DNA of 64,000 nt from Heterostelium multicystogenum (GCA_003667245.1 RCNN01000059.1:39429-103428); one strand, 5' to 3'; positions 1 to 13,330 are shown, counted from the stretch's first letter. Program-made: numbers and translations. The notes: generated from the letters alone by a model not told the origin.

Positions 1-1086
1 TGGGTAATGTCAAATACCAAATATCAGATTCGTTATTAGTCCGTAGGAACAGAACCTAGGAGAAAAAAAACCAAAAAAAAAAAACAAATTTATTTCTAAA
101 AAAATATTATTTTATCCAACAAAAAAAAATATCTAAAAATTAATACCTCCATCCACAACCCATTGAATATGATAATAAAATTGATCAATATGATTTCAAG
201 GTCAGAATGTCTATTGATTTCAGATCAAAATCTTACAAGGAGTGTACGTTGTAAACCGTGTTTTTTGAACAAAAATGTGGATAATTTATTTTCTTTTTCG
301 CGCTCCAAAAAGACTACTAATCGTTTAAATCCACATTTCGATTAAACTTATTTTTACTTTAAACTTAAACTAATCATTTCTCAATTTGTATCTGAAATAT
401 ATCAATGACTCTCATCTAACATTCACAATCAATTAAATAATATTATTTAATAGGTTCGTATCATATAGGTCTAGTTTGAAAATTGTAATCGTTGCTTTTA
501 TCGTTGTTATACACTTCCAACAAACATAATACATATATTCCTCGCTCCATTGTACAAGAAAAACAAATATTTCCAACAACACATATTAAAACATTCGTGT
601 GTGGTTGGTTGGTTGGTTGAATCAATCTCTCTCAATAATGTTGCTCAAATCACACAAAGTTTGAACCTATTTTATCATCAAAATTAATTTCATCTACATA
701 CAATTATTCAAATTATTTAAAATAAATTTGAATATAATATATATTTGATTATGAATCAACAAAACTATCAATCAAATCATTCTATTTTTAATCACTACAC
801 TCTGAATAATCATTAATAGATAGATAGATATATCTTTATCATTTGAGTATTACTAATATTAATAATATAATATTTTAGTTTAGCCATCAATTTCGAATCA
901 TTTATACAAGTATTAGATTGCAAACCATTTGTTATAACAATCCAGAATTTATTATAATTTTTGAATTAGATATGGAGGATTGGACGATTGTAAAAAGGAA
1001 TAATATAAATAGAATTAAAACTAGAATAAAACTAAAGTAAAGCATTGACACTGAAATTAGTGTCTTCACTAAACCTTTTTCCAAGT
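1..1086. other. AT-rich 5' flank of the two-pore channel gene
   Basis: No gene that I can support. The stretch is poly-A/poly-T rich with scattered stops in all frames. A short open frame near 163-345 (+) has no recognisable motif. The last few hundred bases are presumably promoter and 5' UTR of the channel gene. Confidence 0.5.
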
Positions 1087-3463
1087 ATGTCTCGGCATCA
1101 CAGAGGATATTCTTTGCCGAGTGGAGAGAGAGATGAAAGGTATAGAAATACCTCCAATTTCTCAACATCATCTCCCAGCAATAATAATGATAGTAATAAC
1201 AATAACAACAATAGCCAGATTAATAATAGTAATAATAACAATGGTACCAATATTAACAATAAACAATAATAATAATAATTATGAAGCATTATTTTATAGT
1301 TCTCCAATTTTGGATCAAGTACTAGAAACTTATAACGATGAAGAAAAGATACAAATATTAAAAGACAGAGAGAATTTAAAGAAAAATAGGCAATCTTTAA
1401 TGAGAAAAACTTTGCCTGCGTTTCACCCAATTCACCCTTCTGGCGAAGGTGAAAACAACAACAATAGTAGCTCACCCGGTAATATCAGAATGGAGGAGTT
1501 TATTGAATCACACAGCGGAGGTTCCATTGGAAGTGAAAACAGAAGAAAGTTTTTAAAGAGAACCAAATCCGACATTGGGTTCGGTCTAAACCCGAGTTCG
1601 CCCTCAAGTGAAACCTCTGATAATATCATTGATGTTGGCGTTCCAACTCCACCTTTTGCGTCTCCGATTCCACCGACTAAACCACCACCTACATTCCGTC
1701 CTCAACAAAAAGCCTAGATTAAAAATTGTTAAATTTCGAGACCAGGTTGCATCTGCCGATTCGCCAGGCCCGAGAAAGAGCCTATCGAGAAGGATGTCGA
1801 GTTTATCAACACCAAGGCAAAAGAGAAGGCACACAACGAAGCTGACTATGTACTGGAGGCAACTTCACAAGGCGAAGCTATTCAGGCTTCCGACATGACT
1901 GAGGAGGAGAAGCTTCGTCGATATTTCATAGCCTGTGTGTTGATTTGAAGATGCCATCAACTATCGTGATCCCAATCACTTGCTTAAAATACCGCAGCTC
2001 AAGGCATACAAAATATACTACAACCCATTCGTCAGAATGATGCTCCTGCTCACATGTATTGGTCTACTTACTCTTTCGTACTTTGAGTATCCATCTAACC
2101 ATACCTATCGTCCCAAAGTCGTCCTATTCAATTGAGTTGGTATTCATTGTTATACTAACATTGGAGCTGTGCTTCAAGTACTATGCATATGGACGGCAGG
2201 CGACACGAAACCCGTGGAATTGGATCAAGGGGCTACTGCTAATACTGAACTACATTGACATCATTGTAGCATTCACACTCAATCATTATGGAATACGAAG
2301 TGTCAGAGTTATCACGTCTCTTCAGAGTTTACTATATGATCGACTACGATCGGCTAACGCGTGATCTTGCAATACAAGTGATCTATACATTCTACAGAAT
2401 GTTTCCAGTGGCAATAGTATTCTTCTCCTATATATTCATTGGGTCAGTGTTATTCTCCATCGTCCTATCAAAACGGCGCAACAAGTGATCCTGACTATTA
2501 TAGTAGGTCTATCATGTATCTATCTCATTTCAATACCAATACTAACATCCTTTCTTTGATAGATTCAACACTAATATCATTCTTAAACTCAATGGTTTTA
2601 ATTACAACTGCAAACTTTCCAGATATCATGTTTCCAGCATATTGGAGAAGCCGTTGGTATGCCGTTTTGTTTATCTTCTACTTGGGTTTAGGATTGTTTA
2701 TTGGTATAAACTTTATGATTGCGCTTGTCTATCGTAGTTTTAGAAAGGCAGTGCTCAAAGAAACAAAGAATAACTTTAGAAAACGAAGAACCGCTTTGTT
2801 GGCCGCATTCATTATCATGGACCATGACAAGACTGGTGTCATTGGATTGGATCAATGGGAGCATATCTATAAGCTACTGGAGCCAAAGTCTACAGCTGAC
2901 GAAGCATCGGCTGCATTTGATCTCGTTGATACCGATGCAAACGGATATCTTAATGTCGTGAATTCTTTGCCATGTGTGACGTTTTCCTTCTTGAAAGAAA
3001 GACGGTCAAACATTTGGCCAAGCGAAAGCTAAAGTCTCGGCAACGCCAAATGAGTAAATCAGCTTCCGACTCTAACATCACAGAGAGCTCCTCCGAAAGC
3101 AAGCCTTCACCAACCAGTCCTCAATACCATCAAATTCATCGAACGCATCAAAAAATCAACAAATGATGAATACAGACCAAGACTTTTCTTAGCAACATTA
3201 AAACAATGGTTTCCAATCGCTACCTCTTTAGAAATCCAAAGGTTCACAACATCGATGTACCCGGAGAGTATGGAAGTCATACATCAGACAAAGAAGTAAA
3301 TGACAATAATATGCACTTGTATAAAAAACATCTTTTCCACGATAGTGATGATGAAGTAAGCAGCACCAGCAGCAGCAGTAGTAATAGTGACAATGAAGAA
3401 CCACAAACAGAAATCAATGGTCCAAATATCTTTTGCAGAATAGAACATAATAACAACAACGAC

Positions 3464-3515
<52 letters not shown>

Positions 3516-5816
3516 CAAATATATCAGTACCAATATCAACAACACCTCATACACCACCGGCAACGCCAGAAGATACACCACCAGCTTCACCAAAATTAAG
3601 TAGAGCATCATTAACAAATATGAGTATGAGTTTACCTACCGTTCCAACTCAAATGGACATACCTTCATTCTACCACGATGATGGAGATGACGAGAAAGAA
3701 AATGGCGATGTTGAGCTATCAAATTTAGAAACAACTAGTGAGCGTTCTACTCCTCCATTACAGCGCTCACTTCCAAATCCTCATATCAAAATGTCGCCGC
3801 TTCCAACTATTAAGCATTCGCACAGTGAATCATCTATCAATACCGAACAAAGTGGTATAGACAGTCAACCTAGCACTCGACATCCCCACTATAGGCATGC
3901 ATTAAAGCAACCCGTGACTACCTAAGGAGTGGTCGATTGAAGCGAGTTACTAAAGCACGTGCTGTTTTGAAGTTGCAGTGGTGCTCACGATCTATGTTAA
4001 TGTTGGACTGATATCTCATGTGATGGTCGGAACAAGGAATCTCTATCATCCAGCATGGACAGCAATATTGGATTGGATTCTGCTTTCAATTTCGATTGTC
4101 GAGGTCGTATTGAAGGTGGTAGCCTATCGAACTGTTAAGAAGTTTTGGGTCATTTTCAATCTTACCATTGTGACTGTTTCGCTTCTTGGAAAAATCATTG
4201 TGGAATATGGTCTTATGGGTGTTGGCGATCCCATTACAATGCTACGAATTGCATGTGCATTTAGATACGTCAGAGTATTTAGATTGTTCTCTGCAGTTAG
4301 AAGGTAATCTCACTTGCCCGATCATCATCACTTTTGAAATATTCTCTAACATCTCCATTGATCAATTTAGAATGAGACATTTCCTACAATCTCTAGCACA
4401 AATAGTATTTATATTTATCAACTTCATTGGAATCATATTCATTGTGTACTACTTTTACGCGATCATTGGATTGTGGATTTACCATGGCAAATTTTATCGA
4501 GGCAATCCCGATCTGATTGGTACAGTCTACGATCAATCCAATTACTATGACTTTGCTAGCTTTAATGATATGGGTGCTGCAATGATTACTATGTTCAACT
4601 TGATGGTTGTCAATAATTGGTATGTCACCTTCTTTGCTGCAATAGCCGTTACCAGTGGATGGTCAATCCTGTACTTTTGTAGTTTCTACTTTTTAACGGT
4701 AATTTGCGTATTGAACTTGGTAGTTGCTTTCCTCATTGAGGCAGTCAACTTTACATCCAATTTCTACTACCAGAAGTATAGAGCAAAACAACAGAAAAAA
4801 CAACATACTCCGTAGTTAGTAAGACTCGTGTACCTAATATGGAGTCCATAATTCCAAAAGGTCGACGATTCATCAATAGATTCCGTAGCATGCCTCAGGT
4901 GAATCTCAAGAGTGCCAACACCACCAATGCAGAAAGAAATCCATCCGAGTGTGTGGAGGTTATGGAGAGACCACAAGACTACCTGATGAAAACAACTTGA
5001 AGCATTAAAGCAAAAAAGGATAGTGAGAATGAAAATACCCATGGTGAATCAGATGTCAGCAGTGTCAAAAGCGTCGTCAGCCATGGCAGCAGTCGTGGAT
5101 CAGTTTCAAGCGCAACCAATCACGACGAGCACTTTGACAGCGATAACTCTTCAATTAAGTCTGCCTCGACACTGGCTTCGAGGTCAAACAATACATCTGA
5201 CACGGAGATGGACTCAGAGTATCCTGACAAACTCCAAGAGACATTGATGAAGGAAGGTGTTAAGGGATTCGAAGCTCCACACTTCTTTGAAGAGAAGTTG
5301 TTTGGTAAGGAACTGATGACTCTCAACCAGGAGGATGTTGACCTCAATGAATTCATGGAGGATATGATCCTTGCAACCACCAACCCAGACAACGTATCCA
5401 GCAGCCGTGCTCCAAGTAGGATGGCCAACGATGAGAATACACTCAATTCTTCGTCTTCCACGATGACAGAATATTCCAAGAGGGAAAAAGATAAATCCAC
5501 GCAAAAGAGCAAAGATAAGAAAGCAAAGAATGACAAGAAGGAGAAAGAAAAGAGAGGTAAAGTCAGCAGATCAGCATCGAGAGAATTTGATATACCAACT
5601 ACAACAACGACGACATCAACGGGAACCTCAACACCCAACACTCCATCGAGTTTGCTTCGATCAAGCAGTAATCAGGTACCAACACATCCATCAACAGCAC
5701 AGCCATCTACACCGTCCATACCATTGGAGCAACTACTTGAGCAACAACATCAATCAGAGATCGAAAAAGAAATCGAACAACATCAACAACTTCGAAATCG
5801 ACGAAATTCATTCTGA
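1087..5816 (+). CDS. Two-pore cation channel (TPC family) with EF-hands between its two channel domains; several frame breaks
   Basis: Endolysosomal or vacuolar Ca2+/Na+ channel of the two-pore family. Order: Asn/Ser-rich cytosolic N-terminus (1087-1890); channel domain I (about 2000-2750) with pore motif TTANFPDIMFPAY at about 2602-2643; two EF-hands (DHDKTGVIGLDQ about 2820, DTDANGYLN about 2930), the plant-TPC1 arrangement; a poly-Asn and Pro/Ser/Thr linker (3206-3925); channel domain II from CFEVAVVLTIYVNV (about 3965), with Arg-rich S4 (RYVRVFRLF) and second filter NLMVVNNWYV (about 4600); a roughly 330-residue Ser/Lys/Glu-rich tail ending 5816. Introns seen: 2503-2562 and 4304-4370. The frame changes repeatedly. 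At 1944-1946 a TTT must be TT to read VLIEDAINYR, and near 2957 a missing G breaks the second EF-hand. These look like sequence errors. Family call firm; exact exon ends in the linker uncertain. Confidence 0.88.
3463..3514 (+). repeat. (AAT)n poly-asparagine microsatellite inside the TPC linker
   Basis: About seventeen near-perfect AAT triplets coding Asn. This is the usual dictyostelid coding microsatellite; it lies in the cytosolic linker, outside the channel domains. Confidence 0.9.
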
Positions 5817-7840
5817 TCACCATATCAACTCTTGGTCCAACATATTACAAAAAAAAATATATATATACCATCTTGTTTTAACGGTGCAAACCAACCAAAG
5901 ATCACCCCCAATACCCTTTTCAGAAAATAAAAAACCAAAAAAGATCAGTCGATAAAAACATGAGATGCATCGCTTAATCTCACAAACAATAAAATAAAAA
6001 ATATTTTTTTGTAAGTTTTGGTTTTTGTTGTGGTTTGTTGTCATTCATGAAAACAAACAAAATTTAAAATAAATTTGTTTTTTTGAGCAAACAAAAAAAA
6101 TAAAATAATAATCAAATAATAATAATAAGTCAAATCTATCAATCAACAAATCAATCAATAAATCATACACAATCAAGCAAATCAATAGTCACTTAATAAA
6201 TCATCAAAAAATCAACATACATATATAATCAGTGACAAGCAAACATTGGTGGACCACCGAATTAAATCATTCAAATAAAACTACACACACTACTACTACG
6301 CTACTACAACTCCTAATTCCTACTTAATAATTCATTAATATTGTACCTTAAGAATCTTTCCTTAAATCATTTTACATCATAAATAGAAGAAGTTAATCAA
6401 CACCCTATCAACAACAATCTAGCATATCATTGTAAACTTATATTATAAAGGTAAGATTTGTTAGATAGGAGTCAGTAGTTTGCCAAGATTGTCTTTAGTC
6501 AATGGATTAAGGGATGACTTGGCATGTCATGTCATAGTTTTCTTCAGTTTAAAAGATAGTAACGCGATCGATACAAAACAAAAAAGAGAATGACTTTGAC
6601 ATTTATCTCTGTACAATAGATAAATCACTTGATATTCGTCCAAATTACCTTTTTAATAACCATTTTTGTGTGAAAGTGATCATTATTGGAAGTTTGAATA
6701 CACCTCGATTACATATATATCCAGAGGTATTGTATGTGTTGATTAGTTTTTAAAATTGGTTTCAAATACTGTTGTTGGCAAGCACCATCCCACCACCCCA
6801 AACCAATATTCAAATATTTTGGAACACAAACTCTCAAATACCACCTATTTCACCTATTACACCTATTACACCCATCACCCCTTATAGCTCCAATAAAATG
6901 ATTACGGTTCTACCACCATTTACATTAACACTCTTACTCACTTCTACCTTTACTACTGTCATTTCCAACAACAACAACAAACAGCAGCAACAAATCATAT
7001 ATATATCACAAGCCATACTATTATTCGTACTATATCAAAACCAACCAATATAAAATCATTTTAGCATCATATGATGAGAGTTTGAAAAAAATAAATACAA
7101 CATCAAACAACTAACAGCAATTCAATAATAACAAATAAAACACAAACTTTATAAATCAAATCAGTCAACAGCAACAGCTGCTGCTGATTTTACTCACTTG
7201 CTCACATTCAACGACCATCACTATTTCCACTTCAATCCAAAATTCAATCCCAATTCAATTAATAAAACAAAAATTAATCAACATAAAATTAAAGCAAAGC
7301 AATTTCCAAATTTTAAAAGAAAAGAATTTGATAATTAATTTCTACTACTACTAAAAATAATCATCATCATCATAATAATAATAATAATAATAATAATTAT
7401 AATATTTGAAATCAATCATTGTTAAACTTCAATATTGGATCATCATTTAATCAAAATAGTTTATAAACTATAGTTTGCTTTTCTTTTCTTTGGTTTCATT
7501 TCATTATTATTGTGTGTCTACTTTTTTATTTTTGGAAATTTAATTCCACCAACTACTACTAATTACACCATCCAATTGCAAGGATATATATTAATCAAAC
7601 CACCATTGTATTTATTTATCTATCTATCTATAGCAATAGAACAAAAGAAAGAAAAAGAGAAGCAAAGAATCAGACTAGACTCAGAATTACCATAATTCTT
7701 TATATTTGTACAGTTCAATCTTTTTTAAGAAATAGATTGATTACTTGTTTTATTTCTATATATCTATATATTTATATATATATTTTATTTCAAAGTAAAC
7801 CAACCCAAAGAATCATAAGTCAGTCAGCTTACAATTAAAG
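5817..7840. other. Intergenic, about 2 kb, no supported gene
   Basis: AT-rich DNA with A/T runs, an (AAT)n run near 7372-7395 and CAA/CAG-type runs near 6970. A 60-70 codon open frame without ATG occupies about 6552-6752 (+) and reads more evenly than its surroundings. The ORF at 6772-7053 is low-complexity Ile/Thr/Pro. The 3' part must hold the promoter and 5' UTR of the kinase gene. Confidence 0.5.
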
Positions 7841-10135
7841 ATGACTGGAGTTAATGTATGGTTCTCTTATGAGGATGAAGAAGTCGAGTTGGAGGATCTA
7901 AGCTTGGATACAACAGTGTCAGCATTGCGAAAGATAATTCATGAGGGAAAGATATTTCATTTCCCATACGGAACATCACAAACCGATATTCAAATCGGTA
8001 CAATGGCTGCCGACAAATTCGAAAAATATAAAGCAAGAAACACTCTTTATGATATACAATATAAAGTTGGTGACACCTTGTTTGTAAAAGTCAAAAAGAG
8101 TATGTAGTATCCGAAACACTGGATCAAAAGATGATGCTTGAAGAAGATGTTAATCAATTCCAACAATACTATAGGCAAGGTTTCAGATAATTCTTCAATT
8201 CCAACACTAAATTTAAGTATAATAGAGAATTCGGAGAGAGTCATCAAATGGGAGTATAATCCATATACAACAACAGCTCAATGGTCATGCAGTGCGATCT
8301 TAATCAGAATGGAACAAGTACCTTTTGCAGAGGGTGCTTTTCGAAAAGCATATCATTTACAAGATCTGAGTAAGGCAGAGGCACAAGGCAGATATGTTGC
8401 AAAGATAGGAAAAAACCGTCACCACGTGCCTCCTATTTTGAAGATGTAAAGATGCAAATGATTGCCAAGAAATGGGCCGACAAATACAACGAGTTCAAAC
8501 CACCAAAAAAGATTGACTTTTTGCAATCTTGTGTTCTCGAATTCGTCGATCGTACATCAAATGATGTCATCTGTGGAGTGGAGCCATACGTAGAGGGACA
8601 ATACCGAAAGTACAACAACAACAGTGGATTCGTATCGAACGACGAGCGTAACACTCCACAATCATTCTCTCACTTTACATACGAGCATTCCAATCATCAG
8701 CTGCTGATCATCGATATTCAAGGTGTAGGTGACCATTACACCGATCCTCAGATCCACACTTACGATGGTGTGGATATGGACAGGGCAACCTTGGTCAAAA
8801 GGGATTCGAGAAATTCATTGACACTCATAAATGTAATGCCATCTGCCAGTATCTAAATCTCCAGATGATCAATCCGAAATCAGAAAAGTCAGACTGTGGA
8901 ACTGTACCAAGACCAGATCTCTTCCTCCCTGATACCTCAAGCGATACCAACACTGGAAATAGTGCTGTCTCTGCAAATACTTCATCTGGTGGTTTGAAGC
9001 CTCCAGATACACGTGAGAGATCAAAATCGAAATCATATGAAATCGAAAGAGAAAGACAAGAAAAGAAGAAAGAACAATCAAGTGTAAGTTTGGCAAGCAT
9101 ACTGTTTATCGATCATCTATTAATCAGTGTTTTGGTAAATAGTGGGATATAAATAGTATAAAATTAATAGAGACAATCAAAGGATATCATAACACATCAG
9201 CATTGTGTATTTGTGACAATCAATTATTTACAGGTTATTCTGATAATTCTATAAGGGTAAGCAAGAGTGTTCTTCTGTATTGGAAAAGCATACATAGTAT
9301 ATTAATTAATTTCTATTATAGGTATTTGAATATAAGAATAAGACATTAGAATTAACCCAAACTCTGAAAGGACACGAAGGACCAGTAGAGTCAATTTGTT
9401 TTAACGATCAATATCTGTTTAGTGGAAGTTCTGATCATTCCATCAAGGTTTGGGATTTGAAGAAGCTTGGAAGATGTATTTTTACTCTGGAGGGTCACGA
9501 TAAACCAGTGCACACCGTTGTAGTTAACGACAAGTATCTTTTCAGTGGATCTTCAGACAAAAACGATCAAGATTTGGGATCTAAAGACCCTGGAGTGTAA
9601 AATTACATTGGAGGGACACCAACGTCCAGTAAAGTCACTGTGTGTTAGTGGACAGTATCTTTTCAGTGGATCCAATGACAAAACAATTAAAGTATGGGAT
9701 CTCAAGACATTCAGGTGCAACTATACACTGAAAGGACATACCAAATGGGTAACTGCCATCTGTATAGTTGGCACCAATCTCTATTCTGGTAGCTACGATA
9801 AAACCATTCGAGTTTGGTCTTTGAAGAGTTTAGAATGTATAGCAACTCTTCGTGGTCATGAACGATGGGTCGAGCATATGGTCATATCAGAGAGATATTT
9901 ATTTAGCGCAAGCGACGACAACACTATCAAAGTTTGGGATATAGATACACATCGATGTTTAGTTACATTGGAAGGTCACAATGCTACAGTACAATGTTTG
10001 GCTCTCTGGGAAGACAAGAGATATCTTGTGAGCTGTTCACATGATCAAACCATTAGACTTTGGTCTTGGGCTGATGCTGGTGTAGCTAGTGTTGTTGCAT
10101 CATCTGAGCAAATCAATAACGACGACAATAGATAG
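7841..10135 (+). CDS. Alpha-type protein kinase with C-terminal WD40 propeller (myosin-II heavy-chain kinase family)
   Basis: Atypical serine/threonine kinase of the dictyostelid MHCK group, which phosphorylates the myosin II tail and drives filament disassembly; the WD repeats recruit the substrate. The N-terminus is a short globular segment of about 85 residues and no long coiled coil is visible, unlike MHCK-A. Alpha-kinase motifs: YVAKIGK (ATP-site lysine), EPYVEGQYRKYN, IDIQGVGDHYTDPQIHT (about 8708-8760) and the zinc-binding HKCNAICQYL (about 8830). A Ser-rich linker leads to about seven WD repeats (9174-10085) with typical GH..SGSSDKTIKVWDL cores. Introns: about 9084-9172 and 9257-9321. 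Frame breaks: near 8105; near 8410 (A6 where GKKPSPRASYFED needs A7); and an A5 run at 9559-9563 that should be A4 to restore SDKTIKIWDL. Start is the ATG after a long A/T leader. Confidence 0.9.
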
Positions 10136-10819
10136 ATCCCCTAATTATCAAACTTTACAATTCACCCACAAATAATACAGAATCAACAATGGAGGACAAT
10201 TATCAATATAGAGATTGTCTAACAATATATACTTCAAGTTGGTAGCCCAAGATTTGATTTACTTGAGAACCAGGACATCAAAAAAAACACAAAACCCAAA
10301 AAAAAAAACAACAACAAAATGAAATTGAAACAAACAACCAATTCAATTATATATATATATATATTTATAATATAGTAGTAATAATAATAATACAATGTAT
10401 ACATTCTAGTCTTAAAGGATTTTTCATGGCTCACTTTTTTCTTTTATATTTAAGTAAATAAATAATATGAAATTGAGTGTTTCTTGGATGAAAGAAACTT
10501 CATTTTTCAAATGTATAAGTTGATTCATGAAAAAACAAATCGTTTTTCTTTCTGGAAAAACTAAGGTTGTTTTCCTATATCATTATGTTGTTGATCCTTT
10601 ATTAGTACAAAATGGAAAACGTTTCATTATGTTACTTTCGTACATATATATATATGAAAGTAATTCATTTGATGAAGCCTTAATCTGTCAATATTTATCA
10701 TACATGTTTAATTTTTATTTGAAGTTGATTTGTTTGATTAAGCATTGGTTGTTTTTGATAATTGATTATGTATTCCACTGATTAATAATATCAAATAGTT
10801 TGGTTGACTATTATTCAAT
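10136..10819. other. Convergent intergenic spacer
   Basis: Poly-A, (TA)n and A/T tracts (for example about 10349-10368). An ATG-started open frame at 10527-10781 (+) is hydrophobic AT-driven sequence with no motif; I do not call it a gene. Probably the 3' UTRs of both flanking genes. Confidence 0.5.
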
Positions 10820-11266
10820 TTAATCAATTGAATTGAGATTGATATCAAATTGTTGTTCAATATTTGATAATATTTGATCAATATCTTTTGTCATTTGATA
10901 CTCTTGTTCCTTGACATAGTCATAAATTTGTTTGAAATGTTCAGAGATTTCCTTCTTTTTTGCTTCCATTTTCATATATTCTGATGAAATATATTTGGTT
11001 GAAATCCAAAGATTTTCTAAGGTTTTCTTGAGATATGAATTGTCATTATTGTTTTCAAAGTTATAGAGGGTGTTCCTATCCAATGATTCCATAATTTCAT
11101 TAATATGTTGAATTTCTGAAATATGATTATTCTGACTTTTAGTGTGATTATAATAACATAGAAAACACATCACACATTTACAACGAAAACATATAAATTC
11201 CAATTTCTTATTATGTTGTAAACAAATCTTTAAGCTATTGCTATTGTTAAAGTTATTGTTTTCCAT
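10820..11266 (-). CDS. Short B-box zinc-finger protein
   Basis: About 148 residues. After an Asn-rich start (MENNNFNNSN) comes a B-box type zinc finger: CLQHNKKLEFICFRCKCVMCFLCYYNHTK, cited here only by its Cys/His pattern C-x2-H-x7-C-x2-C-x4-C-x2-C and a following His pair. The rest is a Lys/Glu-rich helix predicted to coil (about residues 85-145). Dictyostelids have many B-box proteins, usually longer, with FNIP, kelch or coiled-coil tails, so this may be a reduced member. I chose the ATG at 11266; the open frame extends three codons upstream only through a non-ATG codon. No frame break. Function unknown; B-boxes usually mediate protein-protein contact. Confidence 0.72.
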   Translation of the reverse strand: MENNNFNNSNSLKICLQHNKKLEFICFRCKCVMCFLCYYNHTKSQNNHISEIQHINEIMESLDRNTLYNFENNNDNSYLKKTLENLWISTKYISSEYMKMEAKKKEISEHFKQIYDYVKEQEYQMTKDIDQILSNIEQQFDINLNSID

Positions 11267-11697
11267 TCCTTTCAAAATATTCTCTCCAAATATAAATTAG
11301 TTCTCTCTTATAAGATGTTCCTTCTATTTATATTTAACAAGATTTTAAACAGGTTTAATAAAAATATTTAAATTGAAGTTGTTTAAAATCATTTTAAACT
11401 CACTCAAAAACCACCCAGATCAATCAAATATTTTTAAATCTATTATTGGTACACACATTCTTGAAAAGAAAATTGGTAATCTCCACATTTAATCTCTTTG
11501 TTATACAATAAAAGATATGATTTAACATGTTTATTTTTATTAGTTTTAAATCCCCAATATGGGATGTTTGAGTATGGAAATTTGGGTTTAAAATCCTTTT
11601 TAATATTTTTGATTTACAATAAACAGGTAAGAATTAAATATCTTTATTGCCTTTAATAAAGTTTAACAATCTTTTTTCAATTCGTTTTAATTTCTCC

Positions 11698-13330
11698 TCA
11701 AAAAAGTGAACTAGCAAGGTTTGCAAGTAAGAATCCAATGATAACCAGAATTGAGCCCAATATATACATCCAACCAAATGATTTCTTTTTTCTTACAAAA
11801 TCGCTTATCATTGCTAATGGTATCGATAAAGAAAGACCGATCGTATTGATAACTGGTGATGTCAATACAACAGAATAAGATTCAACTAGGTCAGATATGA
11901 AGCTTCCAAATACACCATTGAATAGGAGGAAGAGGAAGACTCTTCAGGTTTGGTAGTTCGAATGTTTCGAATCCAGTTGCATTAAAAATAAAGAAAACTG
12001 GCCATAAAGCTATTAAATTAATAAATCCAATAAATCCTGTGGGATTGAGAATTATTTATCATGTTAGTTTGATCAATTGGCATGTATTCTATTAGAGCTA
12101 TTGCTTACCAAACATTAAAGGCATTGGCAGCAGATCCTCTGAAACTACTAGTTTTTTAATCATCGTGCAATATAATCCATAAAGAAAAGCACCGGCTACC
12201 GCAAGAATATCTCCAATTACTGTATCACTACCATTGTTTCCACTTATATCTGAATAACTAACAATAATAATTCCAGCCAAACTGTTTCACTGGTGTCAAT
12301 AGATATCGCAAACCAAATGGAGTCTATTAACTTACCTTATCAATGTAGAAAACAATTTTCTCGATTGAAAACTTATCTACTTTAATGCTATACTAATAAA
12401 CAGTGAAAAAATACCTGACAGTGAACTAAGAATGGTGTTTGATGATACCACTGGTAATGTCGAGACTGTAGTTATAGGTATAGTTGGCAACGAACCAAAT
12501 TGGACATAGGATTGCACTAATTTTAATAATCGACTTCAAAGAATGTGGTTTGTCATTACTGTGTTGCTGATGTTGCATCTCATTGATTGAACCTATAAAA
12601 GACGGTGAATGTGAGCCACCATTTTGATTCGGATCTTCATTGATCAGAGACATTGATGCGCTTGTGTTATAAACATTTGTATTTAGCACCCGATTGCCCT
12701 TATTATCACTGATAGGTATTGATGTCCATTTCTTCCAATTGAATGCAAATCCAACCAAATAGAATGAGAATATCGATGTATTAAAATAGGTTAAAAAAAA
12801 TGGTTTATCAAATGATTCATCTGCAAATATCATCTAGTAGTAGTCATAAATTATAAAGGAATTAGTATTGATCGAAGGGGATTGCTTCAAAGATATGATA
12901 GCATACCTGAGTCAATATGCTTGATAAGACCCAAAGGAATACAACAAATAAAACACATATTGCACCAATGATATGTCTTCTAACTTTTTTGGCTCTTGAT
13001 TCATTGTTAGAGTTGATAGAATTTGAAAGTAGGTTCGATTGATCAAATACCAGTATCTGTTGTTGATCATCATATTCCTCCAAAATTAAATCTTCATCAT
13101 CCTCAGAACTACCATTACTGATGATACTGGTTTTACTGCTGTTGTTGTTTACATTAATGCCATTGGCACTGCTATTGTTTATATTTCTTGTTTTTGATTT
13201 ACTGCTGCTACTACTATTAGAATCTTCGCCAACCACCATATTGTCATCGATACTACTATAGGTATTTAGACTAGTATTACTTAGGTTCGCTCTGAGCAAT
13301 TGATCCGTACTACTATTCTTTTTTATCCAT
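11698..13330 (-). CDS. SLC35F5-like solute transporter (EamA/DMT fold)
   Basis: Multi-pass membrane transporter of the SLC35F group. A cytosolic Ser/Asn/Asp-rich N-terminus (about 100 residues) leads to a first membrane helix ([22 protein letters not shown], in two halves), then the family signature [14 protein letters not shown] and [12 protein letters not shown], a Ser/His/Gln-rich loop, and about eight more helices, ending [15 protein letters not shown]. Introns: 12834-12906, 12282-12335, 12037-12108. Breaks are one-base run differences: T6 at 13319-13324 on the + strand prevents the upstream ATG at 13330 ([10 protein letters not shown]) from joining the body; a GG near 12452 and an A-run near 12389 must change to read [12 protein letters not shown] and ALKVDKFS. 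Substrate is not known from sequence. Confidence 0.8.

Noticed and set aside
163..345. 60-codon plus-strand ORF near the left edge
   Set aside because: No motif and composition like the surrounding A/T DNA; too short to support.
6772..7053. 93-codon plus-strand ORF
   Set aside because: Thr/Ile/Pro/Asn low complexity generated by CCTATTACA-type repeats; starts at a non-ATG codon.
10527..10781. 84-codon ATG-started ORF between two convergent genes
   Set aside because: Hydrophobic A/T-driven string in a 3' UTR-type spacer; no motif, no neighbouring exon.
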